Assembly: GCF_021018805.1 (NCBI RefSeq)
Contig: NC_086253.1
Location: 11,968,735-12,032,734 of the forward strand
Reading direction: 5' to 3'
Source of the DNA: Prinia subflava
Lineage: Eukaryota; Chordata; Aves; Passeriformes; Cisticolidae
Length of the DNA: 64,000 nucleotides
This document shows, in pieces, positions 1 through 13,100 of this stretch (position 1 is the first letter of the stretch; each line of letters opens with the position of its first letter). The notes beneath the pieces are model-generated. The model did no database searches. It worked only from the letters and a program-made list of their open reading frames with translations, and was not told the DNA's origin. Position numbers and translations under genes: made by a program.

Positions 1-3000
1 CAGGTCACTCCTCCCTTCCTTCACTGCTTTCCCCAGGACACTGCACAGTGTGTCTCTCCTCCAGCCTGAAACAGGGAGAAGAGGACTCTGGTCCCTAGTT
101 TACCCGGACATTTGTCACTTGGTAAGAAAATTGCAAGCAGTTTGCCTGACATCATGCCCCTGCTAAATAATAAATGGCCCTGGTCATGCACAGCCTTCTG
201 CATGCCCAGGGAGGCTAACCCACTTCACAGAGCCTGTGTGTGCCCAGATTCCTGTCCAGGATTTCACTGCAGCAGGGACCAGTGACCTAAACCAGTGTGG
301 GATCACCCAGGCTCCAGTGGCTGTTGCTGAAGCCTGTGCTTAGGCTGTAGCAGGGAATGGATAATCCATGTGGACCAACCATTTGTATGAAATTTTGTTT
401 CATGAAGAATACAACAAATTGCTTGTCAATATTAATCTGTGGCTCCTTTCTAGTTATTTATTTTTGTGTAATTTTTCCAGCCTATTCATGGAAGTGTATC
501 TCTGTGATCCGTGCATACAGGTGCTGCTGTTTTGGTTAAGGACAAGGAGCCCTGGTCTGGAGCAGGGTGTTTGAGACCATGCTGGTTTGCTTGGGCACAG
601 TGTGCTGCTGAGGTGTCCACAGGGCACGCAGACCTCACCTGGGCTGCTGGTGCCCATTGACACCATCTGTCTCAAGGTGCTCTGCTTTGCAGCAATCTGT
701 AATGTGTCCTACACTTGACAAATCAAGCTGGTTGGGAGATGTTCCAACAATTCTTTTTCTTCTGAATTTGCTGATATGCTGGAATGGAAGCATGTTTAAG
801 AAGTTTCCACATCTCTCAGATTCTGGTGAATGCTGGGCACAAGTCCCCAGTGGCTTGGCAGTCTACCTGTGGTTGTGTGGTTTTTTGGCAGCCTAGCCTT
901 CCATGGCTTCCTATAACCCAAATGGGGAACCTTAGCCTCAGGTGCAGGACTGCTCTTGCAACAATTCTGAGTTGTTTGTATTTTCTTCTGAGGTGTAAAG
1001 AATTAACATTTTGAAAGTCTCCATGAAGTGCGGGTTTTATTCTCTACCAGAATTTCTTACACCCTCCAAAATTCTGAACAAGACAAGACTTTGAATAGCT
1101 GAATGTTCCATAATCCTTTACAGACTGAGGCCTAATTTAATGGCTGGCTCCATAACTGAGTTCTTTCTTAAGACTGCATTTGTATCTTTTTTTAGATTGG
1201 CTTATTCTAATACTTAATTTTGTTACTTACATATATATATGTATATGTAAAAACATATAAAATCCTTACGTCTACAGTTACTTTTCTGGAGCTGAGCTTC
1301 AGCTTTTAGTCTGTTTTACTTTCCTTGCCTGTTACATTTGTTTCTACTTATTATGCATCTCCTGTTTTAAAAATAATGAAATGTAGAACTTCTTGATGAG
1401 GGTGCAGATTTTTTGACTCCTTAGCAGTGACTGATGCAGTGCTCTGGGAAAACTGCCTGCCTATATCAGTAAACTCATGCCTCTTGTAATTGGACAGTAT
1501 TAATGTTTAGGAAGGCAATTGAAGAAGCTTTAAAAGAGCTGCAAGATGGTGGTCCCTGCAGGTCTGCAGGCAGCGTAGTAAATCATCATAGTGAGGAGAT
1601 GCAACAGCCAGCACGTGACAAAACAACTTACTACTATTCTGGCTGCTGATTCACAAGTCCTGCTGCAATTACAAGTGACAGTAGAGAGGCTGGGGAGAAA
1701 ACAGGGAGCCTGCTCTGGCAAATTCTAGATGGAGGACTTGCATTCATCTCTGTTCTGTAATGAGAGGGTGACAATGTCTGAGGCAGGTCCTGGGGACATA
1801 TGTCACCATAGTTCTGTGCCTTGGTTCCCCCCCAAGGTCACGTCACTGTTGCAGCACATGGAGAAGGGCTTTAAATCTGCTGAGTACATACTCTTTTGTT
1901 GTGCACTGGATTTAAAATGTCTTTTCCCCTCTCTTCTTTCTCCCTTAAAAATGTCTGTTTCTCCCTTTTTCCTTTTTCTAGAATGACAGAGGGCTATAAA
2001 GGTTTTGAACCTGCGAAATTGTTCAAGTACAAGCTAAAAAGCAAATGTGCAGTGTATAAAAGAGGTTACATTGTACAACCACTAGCTATGCCTTAGCGCT
2101 TTTTAATGAACATTTTTTTAGAAATTTATTTGTTTTATTGTCCTGGTTTTATTGATTAATACTGTATCAGCTTGTTTGTTTTCTAAACTGGGAATGCAGG
2201 ACATTCATGGTTTATATGCCTGAGTCATGCTGTAATTACAGCAGGAATTGAATCTTGAGTAGTATAAAACATGGACAAACTGGAGATTCTGAGTTATTGT
2301 CTGGTGAGTCAAGGAAATAACTTATAATAAATGGTTATTCTTATGTATGAATGGGAAAAAATGGTTCTGTCTGCTTTAAGAGTTTTCCAGCATTCACATT
2401 TTGGCAAAATTCTTTCCGAAAGTGTTATGTACTTGTCATGGTTTAACCCCAGCTGGAAACTTGGCCCCTCACTTGCTCGATTCTTCCCCACCTCACCCCA
2501 CTGTGGGATGGGGGAGAGAACTGGAAGGATAAGAGTGAAAAAAACTTGTGGGTTGAGGTGAAAACACTTTGATAATGGAAACAGAATCATCATAATAATA
2601 GTAATGATAATAATGCAATTGGTAGGAAAATAAAAAAAGATTAATAAAATCAAAGAAGGACAAGTGGTGCACAATAAAATTGGTCACCACCCACGTATTG
2701 ATGCCCAGCCAGTCCCCAGGCACTGCTCCCCCAATCAAGCTCCCTATGAGTTTTATTGATGAGCATGATGTCATATGGAAGGGAATATCCCTTGGGTCAA
2801 TTGGGGTCAGCTGTTTCAGCTACCCCACCTCCCAATTCCTTGTGTTTACCCAGCCTCTTTCCTGGTGATAAGAAAAGACATTCACTCTCTAAGCTCTGTG
2901 CAGCAGTAGCTAAAACATCCTTGTGTTATCAGCACTGTTTCCAGCACAAATCCAAAACAGCCCCATACAAGTTGCTGTGAGGAAGATTAACTACCCAGCT

Positions 3001-4069
3001 AAAGCCAGAAGAGCACTGCAGTTATGGACTTGCCCTGTCTTTGGGTAGGTGGTAGGGGGCTGGCATTTCAGTATGGCTTCCTCAGTGGGAAAGTTTAAAT
3101 TCTGGTTCTTGGGAATATGCACTGGTAAAATTTACTTTCTGTAAAATGTAGTTTTCGAGAACAGAATGTAACCATTTGAATAGAGAAGAATATAAGCAGA
3201 GAATTGTTGTAAACAGTAACTCTTGCAGACTTGATGTTTTGAACAGTCCTTCTTGGGGAAAAAAAAGAGTTTGCTTCCTGACACTTTAGAAAATACTGGA
3301 GGTGGTGGCTCTTTGTGCTCTTTGATGAGGTTTCAGGTGAACCAAACTTTGGAGGCTGCCTTCTGTTCTCATGCGTGGAGTGATTGAGATATGACTTGGA
3401 CAGTCTCAGCACAGGGTGTCCCCAGTTCATCAACAGCCTTTGACCTGCAGAAATCAAAAATTGATTACAATCAATTCTTCATGGCCACTAGAAACTCTGT
3501 GTTCAGCTGTGGGTCTGTACCACAGTACAGGAGACACGGCGTCCCTCGGCTGCTGTGCGGGAGCTGCTCCTGCTGAGCTGATGTTAAAGGAGCTTCCCTG
3601 GTGAGGAATTTCCACATGGCAGGGCTAAGCAGCCTCTTATGACCTTGTTCCTCCCCATTCAGAGCTTTGTTACTTTTCCAGAGGTGCCAGGGGTGTCAAG
3701 TGAGCTCAGCTTGGCCATTGCAGTGCTGGGCAGTTTCTTCTGGGGTTTCTCTTTCCCTTTTGGCCCTTGTGCAATGAGGAGGTAAAAGGGGGATGTAGTG
3801 GCATTTCAAGTGCTTCTGCCTGCAGTGATTTCTGCTTTGAGCAGAACGGACTGTGATGATCATGAGGTCTTGTGTTCCAAAAGTCAGGAATAAACAGTCA
3901 GTGAAACTGTCCTGTCCACTGTCTGTGTACCCACATGAACCCACCTTTATATAGAATTGTGTTTGATATTAATGGCTTTCTTTATAATATGAGCACATTT
4001 GTTACTATAAATACATTTTTAAGTTTATTTATTTTGACAAACTCACATTTTCCTTTTTTTTTCCTCCAG
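1..4069 (+). other. CRMP1 intron 1 (3' part)
   Basis: No coding exon is recognisable. The family's exon 1, a GC-rich start encoding about 13 residues, is not here, so the promoter lies upstream. The stretch holds an ERV LTR at 2434-3012 and a short TA-rich run at 1230-1248. Otherwise I see ordinary AT-rich intron. Confidence 0.8.
2434..3012 (-). mobile_element. Avian ERV solo LTR
   Basis: The plus-strand left end reads TGTCATGGTTTAACCCCAGC, the hallmark terminus of a common avian LTR family. The right end carries the family's other terminus (…aaatccaaaacagcccc, then cagctaaagccaga). Read on the minus strand, which is the transcriptional sense, it has a CRE-like ATGACATCATG and an AATAAA where the family normally has a TATA box. 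No gag or pol sequence follows, so it is a solo LTR. The flanks gtact (2429-2433) and gcact (3013-3017) may be a 5-bp target duplication with one mismatch, suggesting some age. The ends are inferred from memory of the family. Confidence 0.85.
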
Positions 4070-4158
4070 AGTGACCGACTGCTCATTAAAGGTGGAAGAA
4101 TTATCAATGATGACCACTCCTTCTATGCAGACCTATACCTTGAAGATGGACTTATAAA
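4070..4158 (+). CDS. CRMP1: CRMP1 exon 2
   Basis: 89 nt. It follows a T-rich tract and CAG acceptor (4067-4069) and ends at GTTGGT. It encodes residues 14-42 plus two bases of Lys43, beginning [14 protein letters not shown]. This is the first beta-strand region of the dihydropyrimidinase-like fold. Phase 0 in, phase 2 out. The frame runs a few codons past the donor into the intron. Confidence 0.96.
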
Positions 4159-7100
4159 GTTGGTTTTATAAAATATTGCTTTTTTGCATGCCTGTTAGCA
4201 TAGACTACTGCGATTTCTTGATCGTGCTGACCTGAAATCTTTTGTGGACATTATCTCAGTTACCTCTAAATGTGAGGCTATTGTTGAGGAGTGTTTAATT
4301 ATTAAATTCTGCCATTTTATCTTGACTAAGATTAGATAAGATGAACATTTCTTTGCTGTAAATTGAACATATTTGCTTTTTGAACAGTTCAATCACAGTT
4401 TCTTCCAGAGTAGATAAGTCAAGTTAGCGCTTTCAAGAAAAGAAGTAATGGTAAGGGCAATGGAAATCTTTTGAGTTCATGAATGGCAGAAGGCTCTCTA
4501 CAGCTTTTTTTCCTGTACCTAGTCAGTGCAATTGCAGCAATGCTCACAAGGACTGTAGGGCACAGAAATCTGAAATATGCCGCCTTGCATGGTGCAAAAG
4601 AAGACCTGCTACTTCTCATTTGCCTGTTGGTTAATGCTGAAGCACAGCATGTTCTGTTCCTATAACATTGTTGTGTGTTGTCACACAAGTAGAAAGAAAG
4701 TCCTGATTTATCAGGCTATAAAATACAGGAACTGGGAAAGTATTTGTTAGGTGAAAATTTGTTAGGTGAAAAACTCGAAATATGTGTCACTGATAGCCTG
4801 GGAAACTGTAACAGAGATGCCCATGTGCTCTGCTGGTCCTGCCTTGGCTCTGTGGATATAAGGGTCTCTAAGGTTTGCAAAGTTATGTACTGTGTAAAAA
4901 CACTCTGATGTGCACAAGGATCAAAGCCCTTTTCATGATTGCTAAACATTTTCACTAGTGACCTAAGAAGCTTGGTCTCCAGGGGCTACAATTTGATGCA
5001 CAGAAATATAATTATGGTTATCTGGTAAATAATTAATTACCTACTTGTTTTCAGAGCTCCTTAAGAATATAACATCAGATTAAAAGTCCAATTCTTTCTA
5101 TATCTGTGACTGCTTATGTTATGTTTCAGGTTATTACAACAGAAAAAAATCTGGATACTTTAATCCATGGACTGTGCAGTTTTCTTTTTAATACTTCACT
5201 CTGCCTTTCCATTTTCCGATGCAGGAGTGGCAAAAGTGGAGAGAGGACACAAAATTTTGAACATGCATCTATTTTTAAAGCAACAGTTAACCAAGTTGTG
5301 CTCTCTTTGATGGGTGTTTTTGTTGAGTTTTTCTGTGATTTTGTTTGTTCAGATGCAAATCTTGTAGTAACACTTGTAAGCATCAGAACTATTTAAACAA
5401 CTAAATGCTTGAGATGCTGAGAGCCTGAAACTGCTGTGAGATTTTGGCTTTGATTGCAGAAATGCAGTGGTAGTTAGTAGGCAGATTAGCAGTGCCAAGC
5501 TTCCATCTGTCCTTGTTAAGTACATAGACTCCCTCTGAAATCCATGTGTGGATCTGTACCTTGAGGAAGTATCTCAGCTGCCCAAGCTAATTAGGATTAA
5601 TAATGAATAGACAGTCAAGATCTTCATTTTTAAGAGGCATTTATCTTTGTCCAAGGAGGCAAGGTCTCTATTTAGCACTCTGAGTTAGGCCTGGCTCCCT
5701 AGATTTAGATGACTCAAGATTTTTCTTTGTTAACTGTACAAGAAATCCTGCTCTGAAATATTTTGGGAGGGCAGCCTGCTGTGAGATGGGGTTGGGTCCT
5801 TACTGTGTTCAGATGATAAATTTTGCAACCTAAGAAAGCTCTGGGGTTTTTTTATCTCTCAGTTTCTTCAGGTGGAACTGCCCATTGTGTCTGAATGTTT
5901 AACATCATTGTTAAACGTGGCTCAAGCTTGTTTGGAGCTGGACCTTAAAACTCAGTCACCCACATTTCAGTTGATGCTATCACTTTCCAGCTGCAGATCC
6001 TGCTGATAATTCAGAATTCTAATACAGAGCAGACACCAAACCACTCAGCCCAGAATAGCCAATAGTGTCCTGGTTTTACCGGGCTATAAAAGATCTGCGT
6101 TATTTTCTCACTCTGAAATGAAAACTGATTGGAAAAGAGAGGGTTGGGTTTCTCTTGCAGCCTAATGAAAAGATTTGGATCTTTTAATGCTTTTAATGCA
6201 GATCTCAGTTCTGCAGAGAGGAAAGCAGATGTGACCTTGAGTGTGTTTGAAGATCAGCTGTAGTTTGGAGGATGGTAGATGTTTCTTCCTGCCAACCAAT
6301 GCTCAAACTGGCTCCCTAGGTACAAGGAGCAGTGGTGCATGTGGATTTTTCCTGCCTGAAACTTAAGCCCTGCACACTCAGATGGCAGCTAAGGGGCAGT
6401 TCTCCAGTATCTAAATAGTGTTTTAAATATTTGGCAATTTAAATTGGCATATAAATAATACATTTTGCCTACATCTCTCCTGCCTCTGTTACCACATGAG
6501 GAAGTGAGCCCTGTGCCAAGTGGCAGGTCATGGTCTGGTGTTTGCTGTACTCTGCTCCATCCCTGCCAAGGGGAAGGGTTGGGTCCCTCTGGGCTGGAGG
6601 AATGAACAAGTGGCAGAGTGAGGGACTGGGGTCTCCAGAGCTGAGCAAGTGATGAGTCAGGTTAGGGGGAACCTCAGATGCCTGAAAGAGGTCTGGGCTT
6701 GATGACTGCAGAAGCTCCACCACAGAGTTCTGGGGGAGATTTTCAGCTTCCTTGGATGAAGCTTTGGAATAGCTGGAGCCTGCTGTTTCTGTTGTGCTTT
6801 AATCAGTTCATGTACAACAGAATCTACCAGCTTGTTTGACTGAAAATGGCAGACAGCATCAGCTTTCTGTGGGTCTGAGTTTTCTGGTTGCTGACATATG
6901 AGGAAACCAGCAGAGTCATTTGTACAGTGTCTAGAATGCAGTTATCTGCACTATTGTCTTCTTGCACCCACAAGTAATGGAACCCCATTCTTACTCACAT
7001 ACACTTTGCATTAATGAGTGAGTAATTCAGGAATCCTGTCACATTATCTCCTACTCTCTGTTCTACTTAGTCAGAATAAAAATAACCATCAGTGAAGATC

Positions 7101-10100
7101 AGACTTCTCCCAGCCTTAATCTTGATGCCAGGGCAAGAGATGAGACAGGTTTCTGACAGGTAGTAGTGCAGCATCATCCATGAAGGCTGTTTGGTCCCAT
7201 GTCACTTCAACGTGGATGATTTCAGCTGAATAAGATGTTACTCAACCGTACACTGAAAATAATGAGCATTGAGTCATCAAAAAACTTCAGTATATAGTTG
7301 GCACACTTTCACTTTGTTAGGACATGTGTCTTCTTGAGGAGGAAACTGGTAGATAGTGATTGTGGAAGAAAATAAAAATTAATTGCCTTTTTTTGGTGAA
7401 GGTTTTCATTAATATTATTCTCACAAGGTGTGTTAGTTCTTGAAGTGCAGTTACTCCTTAGATATACTCAAAGGAGATGGTCCATAGTTAATTTCTTCCC
7501 AGCTCAATTTCTTAGCCACATAAATGCTCTACAGAGGTGGGGGATTGTTCTGATTAAAATCTTGGGGATAGATTTGACTAACAAAAATTAGTGCAATGCC
7601 ATTAATACACGTGGGGCTACCTAACTTTATACATGCCTTGAATCTGCCCATGGGTGCAATGCCCATGATCTGCCTTTGTGAGGCACATTTTTAAACAGAG
7701 GAGCTGCTTGCAACTTCTGTTTGTGCAACTGGATGTGCCGGGCAGCTGCTGGTTTTTTCATCCAGGTGGGTTCTCTGTTTGTCAGGGTGTTGTTCTCAGT
7801 GCACAGCTGCACACAGGTTGTGACGGGCTGCCAGTGCTGCACGTGTTGGTGACTCTTAGGTGCCAGACGTGGAGGTGCCAGCTCTCCTGAATAAGCCCTC
7901 TTGGATTTGTTCAGTGCTGGGCAGCCTTGACCCCATCCTGGGCTGCCCACGAGGAGTTTGCCCTGGAATGGCTGTGCTTCCCTCCAGCCACAGCCCAGGG
8001 CACCGGGCGAGACGAGTTGCTGGAGGTGACATTTTTGCATCGCATATGAAATAAATTCTTGACCTCCTGGGGCTGTTTATTAACTGTCACTTTGGCCAGA
8101 TTCCAAGTGAATAATTATCCCTGGGTTTTTTTTATTTTTCCCGCTGGTTTTAATGAGCAGTTATATTCATTTCTGGTTCTACCTTATCACAGTCAGCTGT
8201 TAATCAGTCGCTGTGTTTTGAACTGTAGGTGGGAGTTGCATTTTAATATAGGAAACAGATTCAGCAGCTCAGGTATCTGAGGTATTTATTTAGCTGTGGA
8301 TAAATGTTATTTTATCCAGACAAAAGCAAATTAAGACAAGGACTCTGTGTCTGCAATATGAGATAAAATGAGTGAATTTTAACTACCTTACAGTTACCTC
8401 TAAGCCCAAATATATTGTGGTGGAACAGTGCAGAGTCATGGCTTCCACACAGACCCATACCTCTCCCTGTTTAGCACCATGCAAAGTAGACAATAAAAAT
8501 GTAGTGTGGCTTTTAAAGTTAAAGTTTAATTTATTTGTAGTTGAGTCCATGAATAATAAAAGTATTTTGATCATAAGTATCTTGAGTTTGATATTGACAT
8601 GGGGGACAGATTAATATTTTTAATAGTGAAAAAAATATCCTGCTTTGAAGACCTGAAGGGAAGAAGATGGCTACAGCTAATTATAATTTTTCTACAAAGT
8701 TATGCAGAATATTTCACTGACTTTTAACTTTAAGAGGAGGATGAGGAATACGGGACATGGTAGATTAAACGTGTTTAGGTCTCTTAGATATGCATTTCTG
8801 TATCTTAGGTTATTTAGATTTCTTTTTAAGGATAAATTTGCATTGCATGATGACAAAGTAATTATAAAATTTTCTGATATGCCTTTTGCTTCTACCATAT
8901 ATTTAGAATTCCAGCTTGCTCCCATATTTGATCTATGTTTTCCTATTTTTATTTAAGAACTTAATATACAAAACTGGAGCCCTCAAGAGAGCATTAAGTG
9001 TACATAATTTGAATTGTTTAAAGATAGAAATCATATAAAAAATAATCAATTTTTAACACTGGTGCATTACAGCTCCTCTATTGGCCACTAGAGCCACGCA
9101 AAGCAAACAGAGCTCAGGGCTCAGCAAGGCAGCTCTCCTCTGCTTTGTTCTGCTGTGCTGGGTGGGACAGAGGGGGCGTGTGCTTGAGCTTCACCTTGCC
9201 TTTGGGGACCCACCTCCCTCTGCGTGGGCCCAGGCTCCCTCTCCCCTACATGCCCCAAATAGCTTTGTCCTCTGTGCTTGTTCAAATAAAGTAATGCTGG
9301 CTTTCCTTGCTGTCCAGGCAAATAGGAGAGAATCTGATTGTCCCTGGAGGAGTCAAGACCATAGAGGCTAATGGGCGCATGGTTATTCCTGGGGGAATAG
9401 ATGTCAACACTTATCTGCAAAAGCCCTACCAAGGGATGACTGCTGTTGATGACTTCTATCAAGGCACAAAAGCAGCGCTAGCAGGGGGCACCACCATGAT
9501 CAGTGAGTACCAGCAGTGCTAGCCCTTCCCATGCCAGGCTGAGGCCTTGTAGCTGGTGTGGGGATAGCTACCAGAGGCTTCATTCTGATTTTCTGAGGTC
9601 TTCTGCAATGACTCTTCAAAATTTTGGGCACTGTGTTTGAGATCCATTCGTGATCTGAAAATGAACCTACCCTCAGACAGAAATACCAGCGTGGGAATTG
9701 TCTCTTGGATTTTTCTCTGAAATACAGAACAAGCACTGAGGGATAATGTGTGTGCTCTTGGGATTTTTGGAAAACAGCGTAGGTAGTACTGTAAGTATAT
9801 GGCACAGAAAATCTGACAAAGATCTGCTGTTCCCACCTACTGCCATTTCAAGGACTTTGGAAATAAAAAGATGCTTATTTATGAGCTTGGATTTGGCAGC
9901 AGGAATTGAGGAAGTCCTTACCAGAAATGTCCTGGAGGAACATCTTTGTTGGTCAAAGAAAGCAGTGTTTCTAGTTGTTAAAGACCCTTCTTCTTTCTAC
10001 AGATGGTGGGACAAGATTTATCTCTTTCCTTCTGGCTGTGATTTGACTTTGGCTAGATGTTGTAGGGCAATTGTTCAGGTGACATAAGTTGTCTTAGCTT

Positions 10101-13100
10101 CTTTGTGGAGAGGAGCTTCCCAGTGGGGTTTTACTCACACTGAATTGGGATGTGGCTTTTTTTTGGTGTTATCTGTTATTCATGTTCAGCAGTAGGCATC
10201 AGCTGAAAGACTCTTTGGCCATAGGCACAAAATGCACTGCTGTTCATTCCTTTTGTTAATAATTTTTCAGTCTGTGTGCTTCAGCTGAGTATTCCTGTGC
10301 AGAGTTAGGCTTGCAAATGGCACTGGTAAGCCCATCTTGATTTGTTCTCATACTAACTTCTGACCTAGCCCTGCAGAGAGAGGTACCTGTGTGTGAGTAG
10401 TCAGCTCTTTATGTCAGTGGATGGTGTGGCACCATTAGAGGCAGAAAGCCTTGAGACAAGGGAGAGGCAGGACATTCAATGTACCACACAGTGTGACTGA
10501 GTGTTGTGCACAACGTCACCCCTGTTCAAACCTTTGGCTGTATTCCCAGTTTTGGCTGCTGAGAAAACACTGAACATCTGCACTGATGTATTGGTAGGGC
10601 AGAGTGGGTCAGTTCAGTGACTGTGAGACACTGGTTAATTATTGTGCTTACTGTGAAATACATAGAAATGGACACAGCAGACAAGAAATACAGTGAAACC
10701 CAGAACCTGTAGTCTCTTACAAACAGTAAGGGGAAATACAAATGTTTCCTAAACTGTGAAGTGTTTGCCTCCTGCTTTATGTGTACATGGATGCTGCACC
10801 AAGCAGGCTGCCAGACTCATCTTTAGGATAGACTGTTCACAAAGTCTGCTGCACCTGGGGCAGCAGGACCTGGCTGACACCCCAGGGTTACAGTCAGCAT
10901 ACAGACTGCCTCCAAGGCTGCTGTTTTGGCTGAGATGCTGGAGGAAGTCTCACTTCAGGGAAATCTGAACAGTGTACATATTGTCCTGCTAACAGGCACT
11001 CAATCTCTTTTTCAGTTGACCATGTGCTTCCAGAACCTGGATCAAGTTTACTGACCGCCTTTGAGAAGTGGCACGAGGCAGCTGATACCAAATCCTGTTG
11101 TGATTATGCTCTCCATGTGGACATCACCAGCTGGTATGATGGCATTCGAGAAGAGCTGGAAGTACTCGTGCAAGACAAAGGTTAGTGGGTGAAATGTAGT
11201 AGTATGTTTTGGTTTTGTTGAAATATCATGTTGAGGTGAAATTTTGAAGTATTTTAATGAATGCATAGGCACTGGCTATGCTGGCCAAGGTTCTTCACTA
11301 CCTTGGACCTGTTTTTTCACTTGCTTCTGTGTGCAATGGACTTAAAACTTTGTGCATGTATATGACTTTGTCCAGCATGGAAGATTAAGATGCTTACATT
11401 GTCATAAAGAAATGAATCACTTTATCCTTGCTTGTATATGTGGAAACAGGCTCAGACATTGCATAGGTAGGGTTTTTTTGAAGGTAAAACTTAAAGATTA
11501 GTATTTAGGATAATCAGCCCCATCACCTTAGATCCTCTGTTTAATGAATGAAGAAAAAGAAGCATTTTAAAGTAGTGGTTCAGGTTTTATCTAGACTGAA
11601 ATCTTTGATTCAGCTGCCTCAAATTAAATCCAAATATGAAGAGAACATGGGAGTGTGAAAATGTCACTACAGGCTAGATCTCATTTCTCAGCAGTGCCTT
11701 GGAATAATTTACTTGCTGAGGGTTGATTTTGTAAATAAAACATGCCTATATTTTTAAAACAGATTTCAGTTATTAGAAAAGGAGATGCTAAAGTTGGGTA
11801 CCTAATAGTGAAAAAATGCTCTGATTTTCTCAAGTGCTTGTCTCTGGTGGCTTTCCCTGAAGTTACTAAAAGAAGCCTTTTTTCAACACTTGCAAAGAAA
11901 AGATCACTTATTTAGGAATCTAAGGCACTTCTGTGGGTTTGACTATATTCAATTAACAGGCCTACTGTCATGTGAGATGCTCTAGATCACCCTACCTGAA
12001 GTCCAGCTATGAATTCAGAATAGCACAGATGAAACCTCTCCTAAATGCATTGCCACACATGCAGGCTCAGTGTGGCAGTCTCATATATGGAGGGCATCTT
12101 TGTGGCACCAGATACCTCTGTGTGGGCAATGGGATCTAGCCTTCAGAAGATCTTAGCTTAGAACTTGTTTTTTGAAACTGTGCCTGACAGCATGTATTTT
12201 CTTTTTAGAAATTTTATATTTTTTCATGTATTTTTCATTTTCTCCTTTCTTTGAAAATGAGTGAATATTAGGGAATATTTTCTGAAATGGCATGCGGTTT
12301 CCATGGGCAAATCAGAATGGCTCTTCTGTTGGAAATCCTTTATAGTGTGTACAGCTAGTGTTGACTTAGATGTGAAGGGTTCTCGTTACAGAGAAAGGTA
12401 CTATCAAAGTAGGAAAAAATAACCAAAATGCTATTTCTGAGTGAGCAGTTTTTTGCTGAGATGCCATGGAGGTGCAGTGACCTGGGAGAGTTTATTCCAT
12501 GTCACAGGATGCTAGCAGTACATGTGCTGTATAACCAGATTTTAGGCAACAAAACACTTCCATCAGCAAGACTGCACATAATTAGAGAAACTGCAGCTGT
12601 TCTTACATAGGTCTCTAGTATAGGTGATTTTTACAAGGTGATGACATCTGTCAACACAGGTTGTGCTAAATCTGTGCTGTCTCCCTGTCAGCATTAACAT
12701 GAATCTGCTGCTGTGCATTAGCTGTCTGTACTCTCAGACAAGTGTACTGTGCCTTGTTTCAAAGGTTGGATATTATTTTCCAGAGCTCCCAAACCACAGA
12801 TGGCTGAGCACTCCCAAATTTGCCCAAGGGTTTACATTAAAAGGCTGGTGCAGACTGTTAGGTTAATAGTTTTCCCAACAATTGAAATGTGAGTTTTCTG
12901 TATAAACCTGCCTCTGAGTCATCAGGGGAAGCAGAAATCTGCTCATTGGTTCCTGAACTGAGATTTATGATGGAGCCTTGGTGGTCTCTTCAGTGGTGAG
13001 AGCATTAGGAGGTCACCTTTGTTCTCATGTGTGTCTCAGGCAGGCAGTGTGAGTTACTCTCACGTGTTAGGAGACACAAGGTAAGGGTGAGTATGAATGC

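Noticed and set aside
2309..2674. 121-codon minus-strand open frame
   Set aside because: It lies mostly within the ERV LTR, which is noncoding.
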